A program made the translations under genes and the position numbers. From NCBI RefSeq assembly GCF_022397955.1, contig NZ_JAKEUQ010000008.1, positions 62,001 to 126,000 of the forward strand: 64,000 bases of DNA. Direction: 5' to 3'. This DNA is from Vibrio sp. Isolate32. GTDB taxonomy: Bacteria > Pseudomonadota > Gammaproteobacteria > Enterobacterales > Vibrionaceae. The notes below the pieces were generated by a model that searched no databases, was not told the DNA's origin, and saw nothing but the letters and a program-made list of their open reading frames with translations. Below are positions 37,996 through 46,946 of this stretch, piece by piece (position 1 is the first letter of the stretch; every line of letters starts with the position of its first letter).

Positions 37996-39900
37996 CTAAC
38001 GCTTTGTCAGCAGCTCGTTGATTGCACCCAAGAATTGTGACGGATCTTCCATAGAACCTTTCTCAGCCAGCATCGCTTGACCAAGTAGTAGCTCAACCCA
38101 ACGGCCAAACGCTTGCTCATCGGCTTCGTCAGCCATTTGTTTAACAAGTGCGTGCTCTGGGTTAATTTCAAAGATGTACTTAACTTCAGGCGCAGCTTGA
38201 CCCGCAGCTTCAAGAAGCTTAGCCATTTGCGTCCCCATTTCGAAGTCGTCAGTCACAACAACCGCTGGGGTTGTTGCTAGCTTGAAGGTTGTACGAACTT
38301 CTTTAACACGGCTTCCTAGGTAAGATTGAGTACGCTCAACAACAGATTTGAACTCTTCTTCTGTCTCTTTCTGCTTCTCTTTCTCTTCTTCACCTTCGAA
38401 CTTGCTTAGGTCTAAGCCCGCTTTAGTGATCGATTGGAACTGTTTACCGTCGAAGTCAGTCAGGTAGTTCATTACGTACTCATCGATGCGATCGTACATT
38501 AGCACTACTTCAATACCTTTCGCTTTAAACTGCTCTAAGTGTGGGCTGTTCTTAGCTGATGCGTAGCTATCTGCTGTCAGGTAGTAAATCTTATCTTGGC
38601 CTTCTTTCATGCGCTCAACGTAAGACGCTAGGCTGATAGTTTGATCAGCAGAATCGACCTCTGTAGATGCGAAACGAAGAAGACCTGCGATCTTCTCTTT
38701 GTTCGCCATGTCTTCCGCTGGGCCTTCTTTCATTACAAGGCCAAACTCTTTCCAGAATTCTAGGTACTTCTCGTTGTCATTTTTCGCCATGCGCTCAAGC
38801 ATAGTAAGTACACGCTTAGTACATGCACCACGAAGAGACTGAGTTACCTTGTTATCTTGCAAGATTTCACGGGATACATTCAGTGGTAGATCGTTTGAGT
38901 CAATCAGGCCGCGTACGAAACGCATGTAAGATGGCATGAACTGTTCAGCATCATCCATGATGAATACACGTTGTACATAAAGCTTTAAGCCGCTCTTGTG
39001 GTCACGGTTCATCATGTCCCAAGGTGCTTTAGCTGGAATATAAAGTAGGCTTGTGTAGTCGTTCTTACCTTCAACCTTGTTGTGGCTCCATGTTAGTGGA
39101 TCAGCAAAGTCGTGAGATACGTGCTTGTAGAACTCTTGGTACTCTTCTTTCTCGATTTCTGATTTATTACGAGTCCAAAGCGCTTGAGCTTTGTTGATTT
39201 GTTCCCAGTGCTTCTCTTCGGTGTCTTTACCTTCGTCATCTTTAACTGCAGTTAAGATAGAAACTGGGATACCGATGTGGTCAGAGTATTTACCAATTAC
39301 TTCACGTAGACGCCATTCGTTTAAGAACTCTTTACCGTCTTCACGCATATGAAGAATGATGTCTGTACCACGAGACTCTTTAGTGATGTCTTCAATGGTG
39401 TAATCACCTTCGCCCGCAGAGTGCCATTGTACGGCTTCATTGCTTGCAAGACCTGCGGCACGTGTACGAACGGTTACAGCGTCCGCAACGATGAATGCTG
39501 AGTAGAAACCAACACCAAATTGACCGATCAGCTGAGAGTCTTTGCTTTGGTCTTCAGATAACTTAGAGAAAAAGTCTGCTGTACCTGATTTCGCGATGGT
39601 ACCTAAGTGTTCAATAACGTTGTCGCGGCTCATGCCGATACCGTTATCAGAAATGGTTAACGTATTCGCCTCAGCGTTAAATGACAGTTTTACACCTAGA
39701 TCTGCATCGCCTTGGTAAAGTTCAGCATTTGATAGCGCTTGAAAACGTAGCTTGTCCGCTGCGTCAGATGCGTTAGAGATCAGCTCACGTAGAAAGATTT
39801 CTTTATTTGAATACAGTGAGTGAATCATTAGATGAAGTAGTTGTTTTACTTCAGATTGAAAGCCACGAGTCTCTTTATTTTGCGTTGCCGTTTCGCTCAT
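37996..39900 (-). CDS. htpG: Chaperone protein HtpG (Hsp90)
   Basis: The 634-residue Hsp90 has an N-terminal GHKL ATPase domain with [14 protein letters not shown] and DNGIGM. The middle domain has NVSREILQ, and a C-terminal dimerisation domain follows. It lacks the eukaryotic charged linker and MEEVD tail, as bacterial proteins do. It is divergent from toxRS, the arrangement known in V. cholerae, where the two promoters crowd each other. A heat-shock-like -10 element lies upstream. GGAG precedes the ATG. Confidence 0.97.
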   Translation of the reverse strand: MSETATQNKETRGFQSEVKQLLHLMIHSLYSNKEIFLRELISNASDAADKLRFQALSNAELYQGDADLGVKLSFNAEANTLTISDNGIGMSRDNVIEHLGTIAKSGTADFFSKLSEDQSKDSQLIGQFGVGFYSAFIVADAVTVRTRAAGLASNEAVQWHSAGEGDYTIEDITKESRGTDIILHMREDGKEFLNEWRLREVIGKYSDHIGIPVSILTAVKDDEGKDTEEKHWEQINKAQALWTRNKSEIEKEEYQEFYKHVSHDFADPLTWSHNKVEGKNDYTSLLYIPAKAPWDMMNRDHKSGLKLYVQRVFIMDDAEQFMPSYMRFVRGLIDSNDLPLNVSREILQDNKVTQSLRGACTKRVLTMLERMAKNDNEKYLEFWKEFGLVMKEGPAEDMANKEKIAGLLRFASTEVDSADQTISLASYVERMKEGQDKIYYLTADSYASAKNSPHLEQFKAKGIEVVLMYDRIDEYVMNYLTDFDGKQFQSITKAGLDLSKFEGEEEKEKQKETEEEFKSVVERTQSYLGSRVKEVRTTFKLATTPAVVVTDDFEMGTQMAKLLEAAGQAAPEVKYIFEINPEHALVKQMADEADEQAFGRWVELLLGQAMLAEKGSMEDPSQFLGAINELLTKR

Positions 39901-39936
39901 TTTTACTCCAAAACATCTATATATTTATGTTGAATA

Positions 39937-39946
39937 ATCATAGGGG
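39937..39946 (-). promoter_or_regulatory. Candidate sigma32-type -10 element of htpG
   Basis: CCCCTATGAT on the minus strand, 37-46 bases before the htpG start, resembles the sigma32 -10 (CCCCATNT). No well-spaced CTTGAAA -35 is visible, so the call is tentative. Confidence 0.35.
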
Positions 39947-40171
39947 CGTCACATTTAATGCTACCCTTCTTTTCATTAACATGAGGATGACAAATGTAAA
40001 TTCAAGGTCAAAAATCATAAAAACACTGTTTTTTTGTTCGGTTTTTATTATCCTTGAGTCTGATAAATATAAAAGAACATAAAAGAAATCATGATTTGGT
40101 GAAGAATTAACGGAACTTCACCTGAGATTTGTCTATTTCGCATCCAAAATCATCCAAAATAGAAGAATTCA

Positions 40172-41086
40172 ATGAGCAATATCGGCACAAAGTTTATTCT
40201 CGCACAGCGGTTCGTCTTCGATCCAAACAGCAACTCACTTGTTGACCAACTGAGCGACGGCGAAGTCGTACGTCTTGGCAGCAATGAAAGCCGCATTCTC
40301 CTGATGCTGTCGGAAAGACCCAATCAAGTTATCACTCGTAATGAATTACATGAGTATGTTTGGCGAGATCAAGGCTTTGAGGTCGATGATTCAAGCTTAA
40401 CGCAAGCAGTATCGACCCTGAGAAAGATGCTCAAGGACTCGACTAAGTCTCCAGAATTCGTAAAAACAGTGCCTAAGCGCGGCTACCAACTCATTGCGAC
40501 GGTTGAGCGCTCAACCCCCCTTTCATCAAATGATCAGCCCGTAGCGGCTGAAATTGCAGAAAATGACGTAGAACCAAGCCTAACGTTTGCAACAACAACA
40601 CCTGTCGCAGAAGAAGTCGTTTCTGAGACAAGCACACCTGAGCCTATCTCTAAACTTCAGGAGACTAGCGCTGAGGTTGAGCTAACTAAAGCAGCAGCAG
40701 CAACTGAAGCTAAAAACAGCAACAAGTGGTTAATTCTAGGATTGCTATTTGCCGCAGTCATGATGCCAATTCTAGTACTCACTTTTACTAATCCGGCGGA
40801 ATCTGAATTCCGTACATTAGCAGAAGTCGATGGTGTAAAAGTTCAGTCACCAATTAATCATCCAGATCTAACCAGCTGGCTTCCTGCTATTGAGAAGTGT
40901 GTATTACGTTACAACACCAATCACACTGGCATGCTGAAACCAACTGAAGTGATTGCGACAGGTGGGCAAACTAACAACTTAGCCCTCAACTACATTCACC
41001 CGCAAGAATACTCTAGCGAAAACATTACTCTAAGAATTTATGCAAACCAGTCGGATGTAGACGACATTTGTAAAGGTGGCCAGTAA
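40172..41086 (+). CDS. toxR: Transmembrane transcriptional regulator ToxR
   Basis: The 304-residue protein has an N-terminal cytoplasmic OmpR-type winged-helix domain (about 10-112; ITRNELHEYVW, SLTQAVSTLRKML, VKTVPKRGYQL). A variable Pro/Glu/Thr-rich linker (about 113-183) is followed by one membrane helix (186-205). The periplasmic domain has C243 and C300, the pair that forms the ToxR disulfide. In vibrios it controls outer-membrane porins and responds to bile or osmotic cues with ToxS. toxS follows after one base. Confidence 0.96.
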   Translation: MSNIGTKFILAQRFVFDPNSNSLVDQLSDGEVVRLGSNESRILLMLSERPNQVITRNELHEYVWRDQGFEVDDSSLTQAVSTLRKMLKDSTKSPEFVKTVPKRGYQLIATVERSTPLSSNDQPVAAEIAENDVEPSLTFATTTPVAEEVVSETSTPEPISKLQETSAEVELTKAAAATEAKNSNKWLILGLLFAAVMMPILVLTFTNPAESEFRTLAEVDGVKVQSPINHPDLTSWLPAIEKCVLRYNTNHTGMLKPTEVIATGGQTNNLALNYIHPQEYSSENITLRIYANQSDVDDICKGGQ

Positions 41087-41087
41087 C

Positions 41088-41603
41088 ATGAAATTAAAAG
41101 TATCGATTATCTTACTGGTTTTTTCTGCTTTTCTAAGTGGTTGGTTGTATTGGGGTAGTGACGCAAAAGTAGAGCGCTTACTCACTCAGCATGAGTGGCA
41201 ATCGAAAATGGTGACTCTGATTAGCGATAACAAGCAAGCTGATTCAATCGGCCCACTTCGTAGAGTTGAACTTTCATCGAATGCGAAATACCTACCCAAT
41301 GGTACATATCTGAGAATGTCGGTGGTTAGGCTATACGGCACACAAACCGCACCGGCGAATGTCATCAACATCTCTGAAACGGGTCAGTGGGATATCAACG
41401 ACAACTACCTACTGGTTTCGCCAACTGAATTTAAAGATGTTACATCGGCTCAGCGCCAAGACTTCTCTCAAGAGCAACTAGAGCTGATTACGCAAGTAAT
41501 TAAGATGGATGCAGAGCAAAGTCGTCGCATCGATATTGTTAACCCGAAGGCACTGCTACTGACTAGCTTAAATCACGGTTCTACCGTATTGTTTTCGAAC
41601 TAG
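41088..41603 (+). CDS. toxS: ToxR-stabilising membrane protein ToxS
   Basis: The 171-residue protein has one N-terminal membrane anchor (KLKVSIILLVFSAFLSGWLYW) and a periplasmic lipocalin-like domain. It binds the ToxR periplasmic domain, protecting it from proteolysis and assisting signal sensing. The ATG at 41088 lies one base after the toxR stop with AAGGTGG upstream inside toxR; a GTG at 41076 would overlap toxR. A terminator follows. Confidence 0.95.
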   Translation: MKLKVSIILLVFSAFLSGWLYWGSDAKVERLLTQHEWQSKMVTLISDNKQADSIGPLRRVELSSNAKYLPNGTYLRMSVVRLYGTQTAPANVINISETGQWDINDNYLLVSPTEFKDVTSAQRQDFSQEQLELITQVIKMDAEQSRRIDIVNPKALLLTSLNHGSTVLFSN

Positions 41604-41660
41604 CATTGAAAAGCTATTTACGACATATCGATGGATGAATACCATTCACGATAAACCTAA

Positions 41661-41686
41661 AGAAGGGGCATGAGGCCCCTTTTTGT
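41661..41686 (+). terminator. toxRS terminator
   Basis: AAGGGGC and GCCCCTT flank a short loop and are followed by T5. Confidence 0.8.
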
Positions 41687-41712
41687 TATCTTAAACTCAA
41701 AGATAAAACTCT

Positions 41713-42468
41713 ATGGATTGGATAAACTCACTCGCTCTATTCTTTGGCTCATTAATCGCCAACACGCTTGCTTCTTTATCAGGTGGCGGTGCTGGGCTTC
41801 TACAGTTCCCACTGCTCATCTTTCTAGGACTACCCTTTTCAGTTGCACTGGCTACCCACAAAGTCGCTAGCGTCGCTCTCGGCTTAGGTGCTGCATATAC
41901 CCATATCAAGGGTGGCACGTTAAGCTGGAAAGTTTGTCTCTACCTAATTTTCGTCGGCAGCATTGGAGTGGTCATTGGCGCGAATATCGTACTCATAATC
42001 CCAGATGCCATTGCACAGAAGCTGCTTGGTGCAATGATCTTAGCGCTGGGCGTTTACTCACGACTAAAGAAACAATTGGGTCAAGAAGAGCAGCTTAAAA
42101 ACCGAGACATAAAAGGTTGGATAATTGGTGGGGTTGGGCTGGCACTCATAGGCATCATCAACGGTTCACTCACTGCCGGATCTGGCCTTTTAGTTACCCT
42201 ATTTCTAGTTCGTTGGTTTGGTTTTACTTATAAACAAGCCATCGCGTTAACCATGATTTGCGTCGGTTTGTTCTGGAATGGCATTGGAGGTATTGCCATT
42301 GTGCAAGCGGGTGCGCCAATATACTGGGTATGGTTACCCATATTACTGCTAAGTTCGTTTGTCGGCGGAAGCCTAGGGGCATTCCTCGCAAACCGTTCAA
42401 GCAATCAGCTCGTCAAAACGGCTTTCGAAATATTGACGTTTGCCGTCGGCATCAAGCTATTGCTATAG
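41713..42468 (+). CDS. TauE/SafE family sulfite/organosulfonate exporter-like protein
   Basis: The 251-residue, 8-helix membrane protein is of the TauE/SafE (DUF81) family. It has the two family half-motifs, SGGGAGLLQFPLL near residue 23 and GSLTAGSGLLVTLFL near 152. Family members export sulfite, sulfonates or other organic anions; the substrate here is unknown. The next gene, a SelW-like thiol protein, starts 17 bases on, suggesting an operon with a redox or sulfur theme. The ribosome binding site is weak. Confidence 0.85.
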   Translation: MDWINSLALFFGSLIANTLASLSGGGAGLLQFPLLIFLGLPFSVALATHKVASVALGLGAAYTHIKGGTLSWKVCLYLIFVGSIGVVIGANIVLIIPDAIAQKLLGAMILALGVYSRLKKQLGQEEQLKNRDIKGWIIGGVGLALIGIINGSLTAGSGLLVTLFLVRWFGFTYKQAIALTMICVGLFWNGIGGIAIVQAGAPIYWVWLPILLLSSFVGGSLGAFLANRSSNQLVKTAFEILTFAVGIKLLL

Positions 42469-42485
42469 AATTTTAAAGGTTATCT

Positions 42486-42797
42486 ATGAATGCAGAGTCG
42501 AATCAAAACAGCCCAACCGTGCTGAAAGCGACAATAGCAATACACTACTGCCGTCAATGTAATTGGATGCTTCGCTCAAGTTGGTTGTGCCAGGAACTGC
42601 TTCATACCTTCAGTGAAGAGATTGAACAAGTCAGTTTACACCCAGATACCGGTGGTCGATTTGAGATCTTTTGCAATGGAATACAAATTTGGGAAAGAAA
42701 GGCGGATGGCGGCTTTCCCGAAGCGAAAGTTCTGAAGCAAAGAGTGAGAAACATCATTGCTCCAGACAGAGACCTCGGCCACGTAGATTCAAAATAA
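42486..42797 (+). CDS. SelT/SelW/SelH (Rdx) family protein, Cys form
   Basis: The 103-residue thioredoxin-like protein has the CxxC redox motif C22-R-Q-C25 (HYCRQCNWMLRSSWL). The conserved WERKADGGFPEAKVLKQR lies near 69-86. In the Rdx family the first position is often selenocysteine in animals; here it is cysteine. Family members interact with thiols or peroxides, but the bacterial role is not settled. AAGG lies 6 bases before the ATG. It forms a probable operon with the TauE/SafE gene. Confidence 0.88.
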   Translation: MNAESNQNSPTVLKATIAIHYCRQCNWMLRSSWLCQELLHTFSEEIEQVSLHPDTGGRFEIFCNGIQIWERKADGGFPEAKVLKQRVRNIIAPDRDLGHVDSK

Positions 42798-42821
42798 ACC
42801 CATTCCGGCCGATTCTATGAT

Positions 42822-43367
42822 TTAAAGCTGGCCGCTAACCAGTACGTCGCCGCCAAGGCTAATCACTTTGAAGTTGCCATTTTCATAGATGCCATAGCTT
42901 GCTGCATGACCTTCTCGTGGGAACGTCACCGAGCTAGGGTTAAAAATGAAGATGTCATCTTGGTACTCAGCAACTGGGATGTGAGTATGGCCATGAGCAA
43001 TAATATCACCCGCTTTCAGTGCTGGTCGTTTCGTTGTGTTATATAGGTGACCGTGAGTTAAGAAGATACGTTGGCCTGACTCTAGTAACACCCATGAGTA
43101 ATCCATCATCATTGGGAAAGAGAGCAACACCTGATCGACTTCGCTGTCGCAGTTACCACGGACAGCAATGATCTCTTGGGAGAACTCGTTCAGCTTGTCT
43201 GCAACAGCAGGTGGGTTGTAACCCTCTGGAATCGGATTTCTAGGGCCATGATTCAGAATGTCACCCAGTAGGATTAAATATTGGGCACCCGAACCTTGGT
43301 ATAGCTCTAATACCTTTTCTGTTGCTGGTAGCGAACCGTGTAGGTCTGAAGCAAAAAATAATTTCAC
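42822..43367 (-). CDS. yfcE: Phosphodiesterase YfcE (calcineurin-like)
   Basis: The 181-residue metallophosphoesterase has the full MJ0936/YfcE motif series: SDLHGS, GDILNHGP, RGNCD, THGH and HGHTHIP. These hold two divalent metals. E. coli YfcE hydrolyses phosphodiester model substrates; the natural substrate is unknown. The start is GTG at 43367 with GGAG 8 bases upstream. It lies 47 bases after the CBS gene of the DUF1538 operon in the same direction, so it may be read through from that operon. Confidence 0.9.
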   Translation of the reverse strand: MKLFFASDLHGSLPATEKVLELYQGSGAQYLILLGDILNHGPRNPIPEGYNPPAVADKLNEFSQEIIAVRGNCDSEVDQVLLSFPMMMDYSWVLLESGQRIFLTHGHLYNTTKRPALKAGDIIAHGHTHIPVAEYQDDIFIFNPSSVTFPREGHAASYGIYENGNFKVISLGGDVLVSGQL

Positions 43368-43414
43368 ACGTACTTCTCCATAAAATTTATGGGCCTATTG
43401 TACGTACCTATCGG

Positions 43415-43822
43415 CTATACGTCATCTCTCACCATACCGTTGATAACAATATTATTGTAACTAACCATACCGACAATCTTATTATCACGGACCACAGGCG
43501 CACGGCTAATACCAAAGCGTTCAAACAAGCGCGCACAGTACTTAACATTCATCTCGGCAGACACGCTTAACGCGGGCTTAGTCATGATTTCATAAATATT
43601 AGTACGTTCAGGGGAGCGATTTTTGGCCAATACTTTTTTGGCAATGTCGTTCATCAACACAATCCCGTATTCATCATCTTCATGACGCTTATCCACGATG
43701 ATCGCTTTTACTTTGTGCTTTTTCGCCATTTCTATCGCTGCTAACACTGTGGTTAGGCCATCGATAATCACATAGGTATTGGCCATTACATCGCTGACTC
43801 GGATCTTGTCACTGGTATTCAT
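43415..43822 (-). CDS. Tandem CBS-domain protein
   Basis: The 135-residue protein consists of two CBS domains (about 7-68 and 72-133; MSDV-like start KIRVSDVMANTYVIIDG, second MTKPALSVSAEM). CBS pairs bind adenosine nucleotides such as AMP, ATP or cyclic di-AMP and gate channels or enzymes. Here it is the fourth gene of an overlapping operon with two DUF1538 proteins and a PII-like protein, whose start overlap is ATGA. I infer a nucleotide-sensing regulatory subunit. The ligand is unknown. Confidence 0.88.
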   Translation of the reverse strand: MNTSDKIRVSDVMANTYVIIDGLTTVLAAIEMAKKHKVKAIIVDKRHEDDEYGIVLMNDIAKKVLAKNRSPERTNIYEIMTKPALSVSAEMNVKYCARLFERFGISRAPVVRDNKIVGMVSYNNIVINGMVRDDV

Positions 43823-44169
43823 AGCTCGTCCTCTACGACTTTAGTTAATGTTTCGACTTGATGTGCAACCCCAACCGCGTCTTCGACATCAATTTGTACT
43901 GCTATTCCTTGCCCTGATTCTTGGTCGAACTCCCCGACTTTTCCTATCGTCTCTAAAATATGTCGGGCTAAATGCTCCTCAACAACAAACAGCAGCACAT
44001 CTTTTTGTACCTCAAGCGTCAAACCGAAGAAGGTACGTTTTTGGTTTAGCCCCTGCCCTCTGGCATTGTTGATCACGGTGGCCCCCGTCGCGCCCGCATC
44101 ACGCGCCGCATCGAGTACGATGTCGGTCTTACTCTCTTCAACAAACGCCAAGATCAATTTAAAGCGCAT
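43819..44169 (-). CDS. PII-like (GlnB/GlnK superfamily) regulatory protein
   Basis: The 116-residue protein has a ferredoxin-like PII layout. The start [20 protein letters not shown] and GATGATVINNARGQG match the first beta-alpha-beta of PII; VGEFDQESGQGIAVQIDVED corresponds to the B/C-loop end. The T-loop segment is shorter than in GlnB and has no counterpart of the uridylylated Tyr51. It overlaps the second DUF1538 gene by 11 bases and the CBS gene by 4. I infer that it regulates the DUF1538 transporter, as GlnK regulates AmtB, but by a different signal. Confidence 0.85.
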   Translation of the reverse strand: MRFKLILAFVEESKTDIVLDAARDAGATGATVINNARGQGLNQKRTFFGLTLEVQKDVLLFVVEEHLARHILETIGKVGEFDQESGQGIAVQIDVEDAVGVAHQVETLTKVVEDEL

Positions 44170-44953
44170 CTTTACTCTCCCTAGAGGTGTGTAAACGGTT
44201 TAACCATTGTGTTATTTGGGCATAACCCATCACTGAAATAATCGGAAATAAGCTAGCAAAGGCGATTAACCCAAAGCCATCGATCACCGGATTCCTCCCA
44301 GGTACGGTTGACGCCAGGCCCAGCCCTAATGCTGTGACCAATGGCACAGTGACCGTCGATGTGGTGACACCACCCGAATCATAAGCCAAAGGCACAATTA
44401 ATTTGGGAGCATAAAAGGTTTGGATCACCACAACGATGTAACCAACAATGATGTAATAATGAATAGGATCACCAGCCACAATCCGATAGCTGCCCAGCGA
44501 AATACCGATAGCAACGCCTAATGCCACGGCAATCCTCAGTCCGTTAACACTGATACTGCCACCAGAGACTTGATTCGCCTTAATGGCAACCGCTATCAAT
44601 GAAGGCTCAGCTATCGTGGTACTAAAGCCGATACAAAATGCAAAAAGATAAACCCAGTAATAATCAAACCATGCCAGGGCTATGCCTGAACTGATTTTAA
44701 ATTCGGAAAGAAAAGTAGGCTCCGTCAATTGCATCGCCATCGTTTCGCCTAAAGGAAACAAAGCAAGCTCTAGTCCCATCAAGAAAAGAGACAAACCAAG
44801 AATGACGTAAAAGAACCCTATCAATACTTTGGGCAGGTTATGGACTGGCCTGCGTAGCACCGCTAATTGAAAACCAAATATGATCACCGCAATCGGAATC
44901 ACATCCATCACAGTGCCAAGAAAAGTGTCGATAAACTGTTGAGCACTGATCAT
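44159..44953 (-). CDS. DUF1538 membrane protein, second copy (UmpB-like)
   Basis: The 264-residue protein has about seven membrane helices. Key family motifs are [11 protein letters not shown] near residue 100 and [20 protein letters not shown] near 195, then [21 protein letters not shown]1538 pair (UmpAB) from Halomonas has been reported as a two-component Na+(Li+,K+)/H+ antiporter. I apply that as a likely role, not a proven one. It overlaps the first copy by ATGA. The C-terminal tail is charged and longer than in the first copy. Confidence 0.85.
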   Translation of the reverse strand: MISAQQFIDTFLGTVMDVIPIAVIIFGFQLAVLRRPVHNLPKVLIGFFYVILGLSLFLMGLELALFPLGETMAMQLTEPTFLSEFKISSGIALAWFDYYWVYLFAFCIGFSTTIAEPSLIAVAIKANQVSGGSISVNGLRIAVALGVAIGISLGSYRIVAGDPIHYYIIVGYIVVVIQTFYAPKLIVPLAYDSGGVTTSTVTVPLVTALGLGLASTVPGRNPVIDGFGLIAFASLFPIISVMGYAQITQWLNRLHTSRESKDAL

Positions 44954-45684
44954 GTCACCACCATTCCATAGACCATGACAAACATCATCGGCAACAGTGA
45001 AGCAAACGCGATCAGCCCAAAGCCATCAATCATAGGATTACGGCCTTTAATGGCCGAAGCCAAACCCACACCTAATGCCGTTACCAAAGGAACAGTGATG
45101 GTTGATGTCGTCACGCCGCCAGAGTCATACGCTATGCCAATGATATTTTCGGGTGCAAAAGCAGTGAGCACCACCACACCGATGTAACCACCGATTATCA
45201 TGTATTGGATTGGCCAACCTTTTAGGATCCGAAGTACACCAAGCAATATCGCGATGCCTACCGACAATGCAACAGTGAAGCGCAGACCATCGGCGTACTC
45301 TTCCATTTCATCATTAGAATTAGGTATCACACCGCCCTCGGCTGCCACTTCTGCCGCTTCGGCTGTAACCGCCGTCAACGCAGGCTCGGCTATGGTAGTG
45401 CCGAAGCCCAGACAAAAAGCGAAGGTCAATAACCAGAATACGCTACCCTTGCGGGCAAAAGCTTGCGCCATCGATTCGCCGATCGGGAAGAGCCCCATTT
45501 CAAGCCCGAAAATAAAGAAGGTAAGCCCGAGAACCACCAGCACTAAACCCGTTAAAATAGACAGCAGATGCGGAAGCGGCTCTTGTAAAACAACAAGCTG
45601 GAAGAACGCGATCACCGCAACAATAGGCAATAAATCACGAAGGCTACCCAACATAGCTCGAAACAAAGCTAGCACTGCCGTCAT
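44950..45684 (-). CDS. DUF1538 membrane protein, first copy (UmpA-like)
   Basis: The 244-residue paralogue of the next gene has matching motifs: [18 protein letters not shown] (55-72), GFGTTIAEP (93-101), [11 protein letters not shown] (185-195) and [17 protein letters not shown]. It differs by an extra acidic loop at about 107-130 ([11 protein letters not shown]...NDEMEEY), which could be cytoplasmic or a cation vestibule. It is first in the four-gene operon, with GGGAG before the ATG. It presumably pairs with the second copy to form one transporter. Confidence 0.85.
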   Translation of the reverse strand: MTAVLALFRAMLGSLRDLLPIVAVIAFFQLVVLQEPLPHLLSILTGLVLVVLGLTFFIFGLEMGLFPIGESMAQAFARKGSVFWLLTFAFCLGFGTTIAEPALTAVTAEAAEVAAEGGVIPNSNDEMEEYADGLRFTVALSVGIAILLGVLRILKGWPIQYMIIGGYIGVVVLTAFAPENIIGIAYDSGGVTTSTITVPLVTALGVGLASAIKGRNPMIDGFGLIAFASLLPMMFVMVYGMVVT

Positions 45685-45988
45685 CGCAACTCCCTATCGC
45701 CAATAATTACGTTTGATTATCTGTCCGTAATAATCATGACAAATCCTTATTATTTCTAATGTGATAAACATTACGCAGTTGGTAACATATGCGAGTAAAA
45801 TTTCTTAACTGTGATAACGATACACATATCTAAACTAATGAATTAAATTTCACTGTTTAGCTAATTGTTGGAGAGGTCATTTAGGCATCATACGATTGAA
45901 ACCAACTGATCGTTATAGTGATTTTTTCGTATTGGTTGGCGATTAAAAACAAGCCATGTCTATAATTATGTTTAATAAGGAGATTGGT
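45685..45988. promoter_or_regulatory. Divergent region between the DUF1538 operon and yfcH-like gene
   Basis: These 304 AT-rich bases hold both promoters. An inverted repeat lies close to the DUF1538 start (45714-45736, listed separately). Two CRP-like half-palindromes occur (around 45762 and 45811), but neither is a good full match. Confidence 0.5.
45714..45736. promoter_or_regulatory. Inverted repeat upstream of the DUF1538 operon
   Basis: TGATTAT and ATAATCA are separated by nine bases, 30-52 bases upstream of the first DUF1538 start. The position suits an operator or activator site. No regulator gene is adjacent. Confidence 0.4.
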
Positions 45989-46903
45989 ATGAAGATATTG
46001 TTAACTGGTGGTACTGGATTTATTGGCTCTGAATTGATCAAGAGTCTGAACACTGACGACGTTACATTGCTCACGCGAAACCCTGAAAAAGCGAAACAAT
46101 GCCTAAGCCACCTGAACCAAAACAACCTTCATTATATCCAATCCCTTGATGAGCTGAATGACCTCAACGATTACGATGCAGTGATAAACCTCGCTGGTGA
46201 ACCTATTGCAGACAAACGCTGGAGTGATGAGCAAAAAGAAAGGATCTGTAGCAGCCGCTGGCTGATCACAGAGAAGATCGTCGAACTCATTCAAGCAAGC
46301 ACAACACCACCTGAAGTCTTTATCAGCGGCTCTGCCGTCGGCTACTATGGCGACCAGCAACAACACCCATTTGATGAATCACTGCAAGTCGAAGATGAGA
46401 GCTTCCCTCATAAAGTCTGTGCTCATTGGGAAGAGATAGCTAAACGAGCCGAATCAGATAAAACTCGCGTTATTCTATTAAGAACCGGAATTGTTTTGGG
46501 TGAGAATGGTGGTGCACTCAAAAAAATGCTGATGCCTTACAAGCTTGGCGTTGGCGGTCCATTAGGGTCAGGTAAACAGTACATGCCTTGGATTCACATG
46601 CTCGACATGGTCAGAGCCATCAATCACTTGTTGTCACTCCCCCACGCTCAAGGTGAATTCAACATGTGCGCTCCGCACCCTGTGACCAACAAGCAGTTCA
46701 GTAGCACCCTCGCGAAACAATTGCGTCGCCCTCACTTCTTGTTCACCCCAAAGTGGGCGATGTCGCTACTGATGGGCGAGTCGTCCTGCTTGCTGTTCGA
46801 CAGCATTCGTTCCAAGCCTAAGAAGTTAACTGAAATGGGCTTTATATTTAGTTACTCAAGAATCGAGCCTGCATTAAAAAACTTGTTACAACATCAAGAC
46901 TAA
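45989..46903 (+). CDS. TIGR01777-type NAD(P)-dependent epimerase/oxidoreductase (YfcH-like)
   Basis: The 304-residue extended SDR fold has the nucleotide motif TGGTGFIG at residues 7-14. NLAGEPIADKRWSDEQKE and SGSAVGYYGD are hallmarks of the TIGR01777/YfcH group. The conserved C-terminal DUF1731 part is present (TEMGFIFSYSRIEPAL). The reaction is unknown. I chose the ATG at 45989 because AAGGAG lies upstream; an in-frame ATG at 45956 is less likely. The ybbO-like SDR follows after 43 bases in the same direction. Confidence 0.9.
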   Translation: MKILLTGGTGFIGSELIKSLNTDDVTLLTRNPEKAKQCLSHLNQNNLHYIQSLDELNDLNDYDAVINLAGEPIADKRWSDEQKERICSSRWLITEKIVELIQASTTPPEVFISGSAVGYYGDQQQHPFDESLQVEDESFPHKVCAHWEEIAKRAESDKTRVILLRTGIVLGENGGALKKMLMPYKLGVGGPLGSGKQYMPWIHMLDMVRAINHLLSLPHAQGEFNMCAPHPVTNKQFSSTLAKQLRRPHFLFTPKWAMSLLMGESSCLLFDSIRSKPKKLTEMGFIFSYSRIEPALKNLLQHQD

Positions 46904-46946
46904 TTCTTTACTCTAAGAGCAAAGAAGCTCTGATAAAGGATTAAGT

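Noticed and set aside
45760..45830. CRP-like TGTGATAAACATTACG and TGTGATAACGATACACA near the yfcH-like gene
   Set aside because: The second half-sites do not match or have wrong spacing, so neither is a good CRP site.
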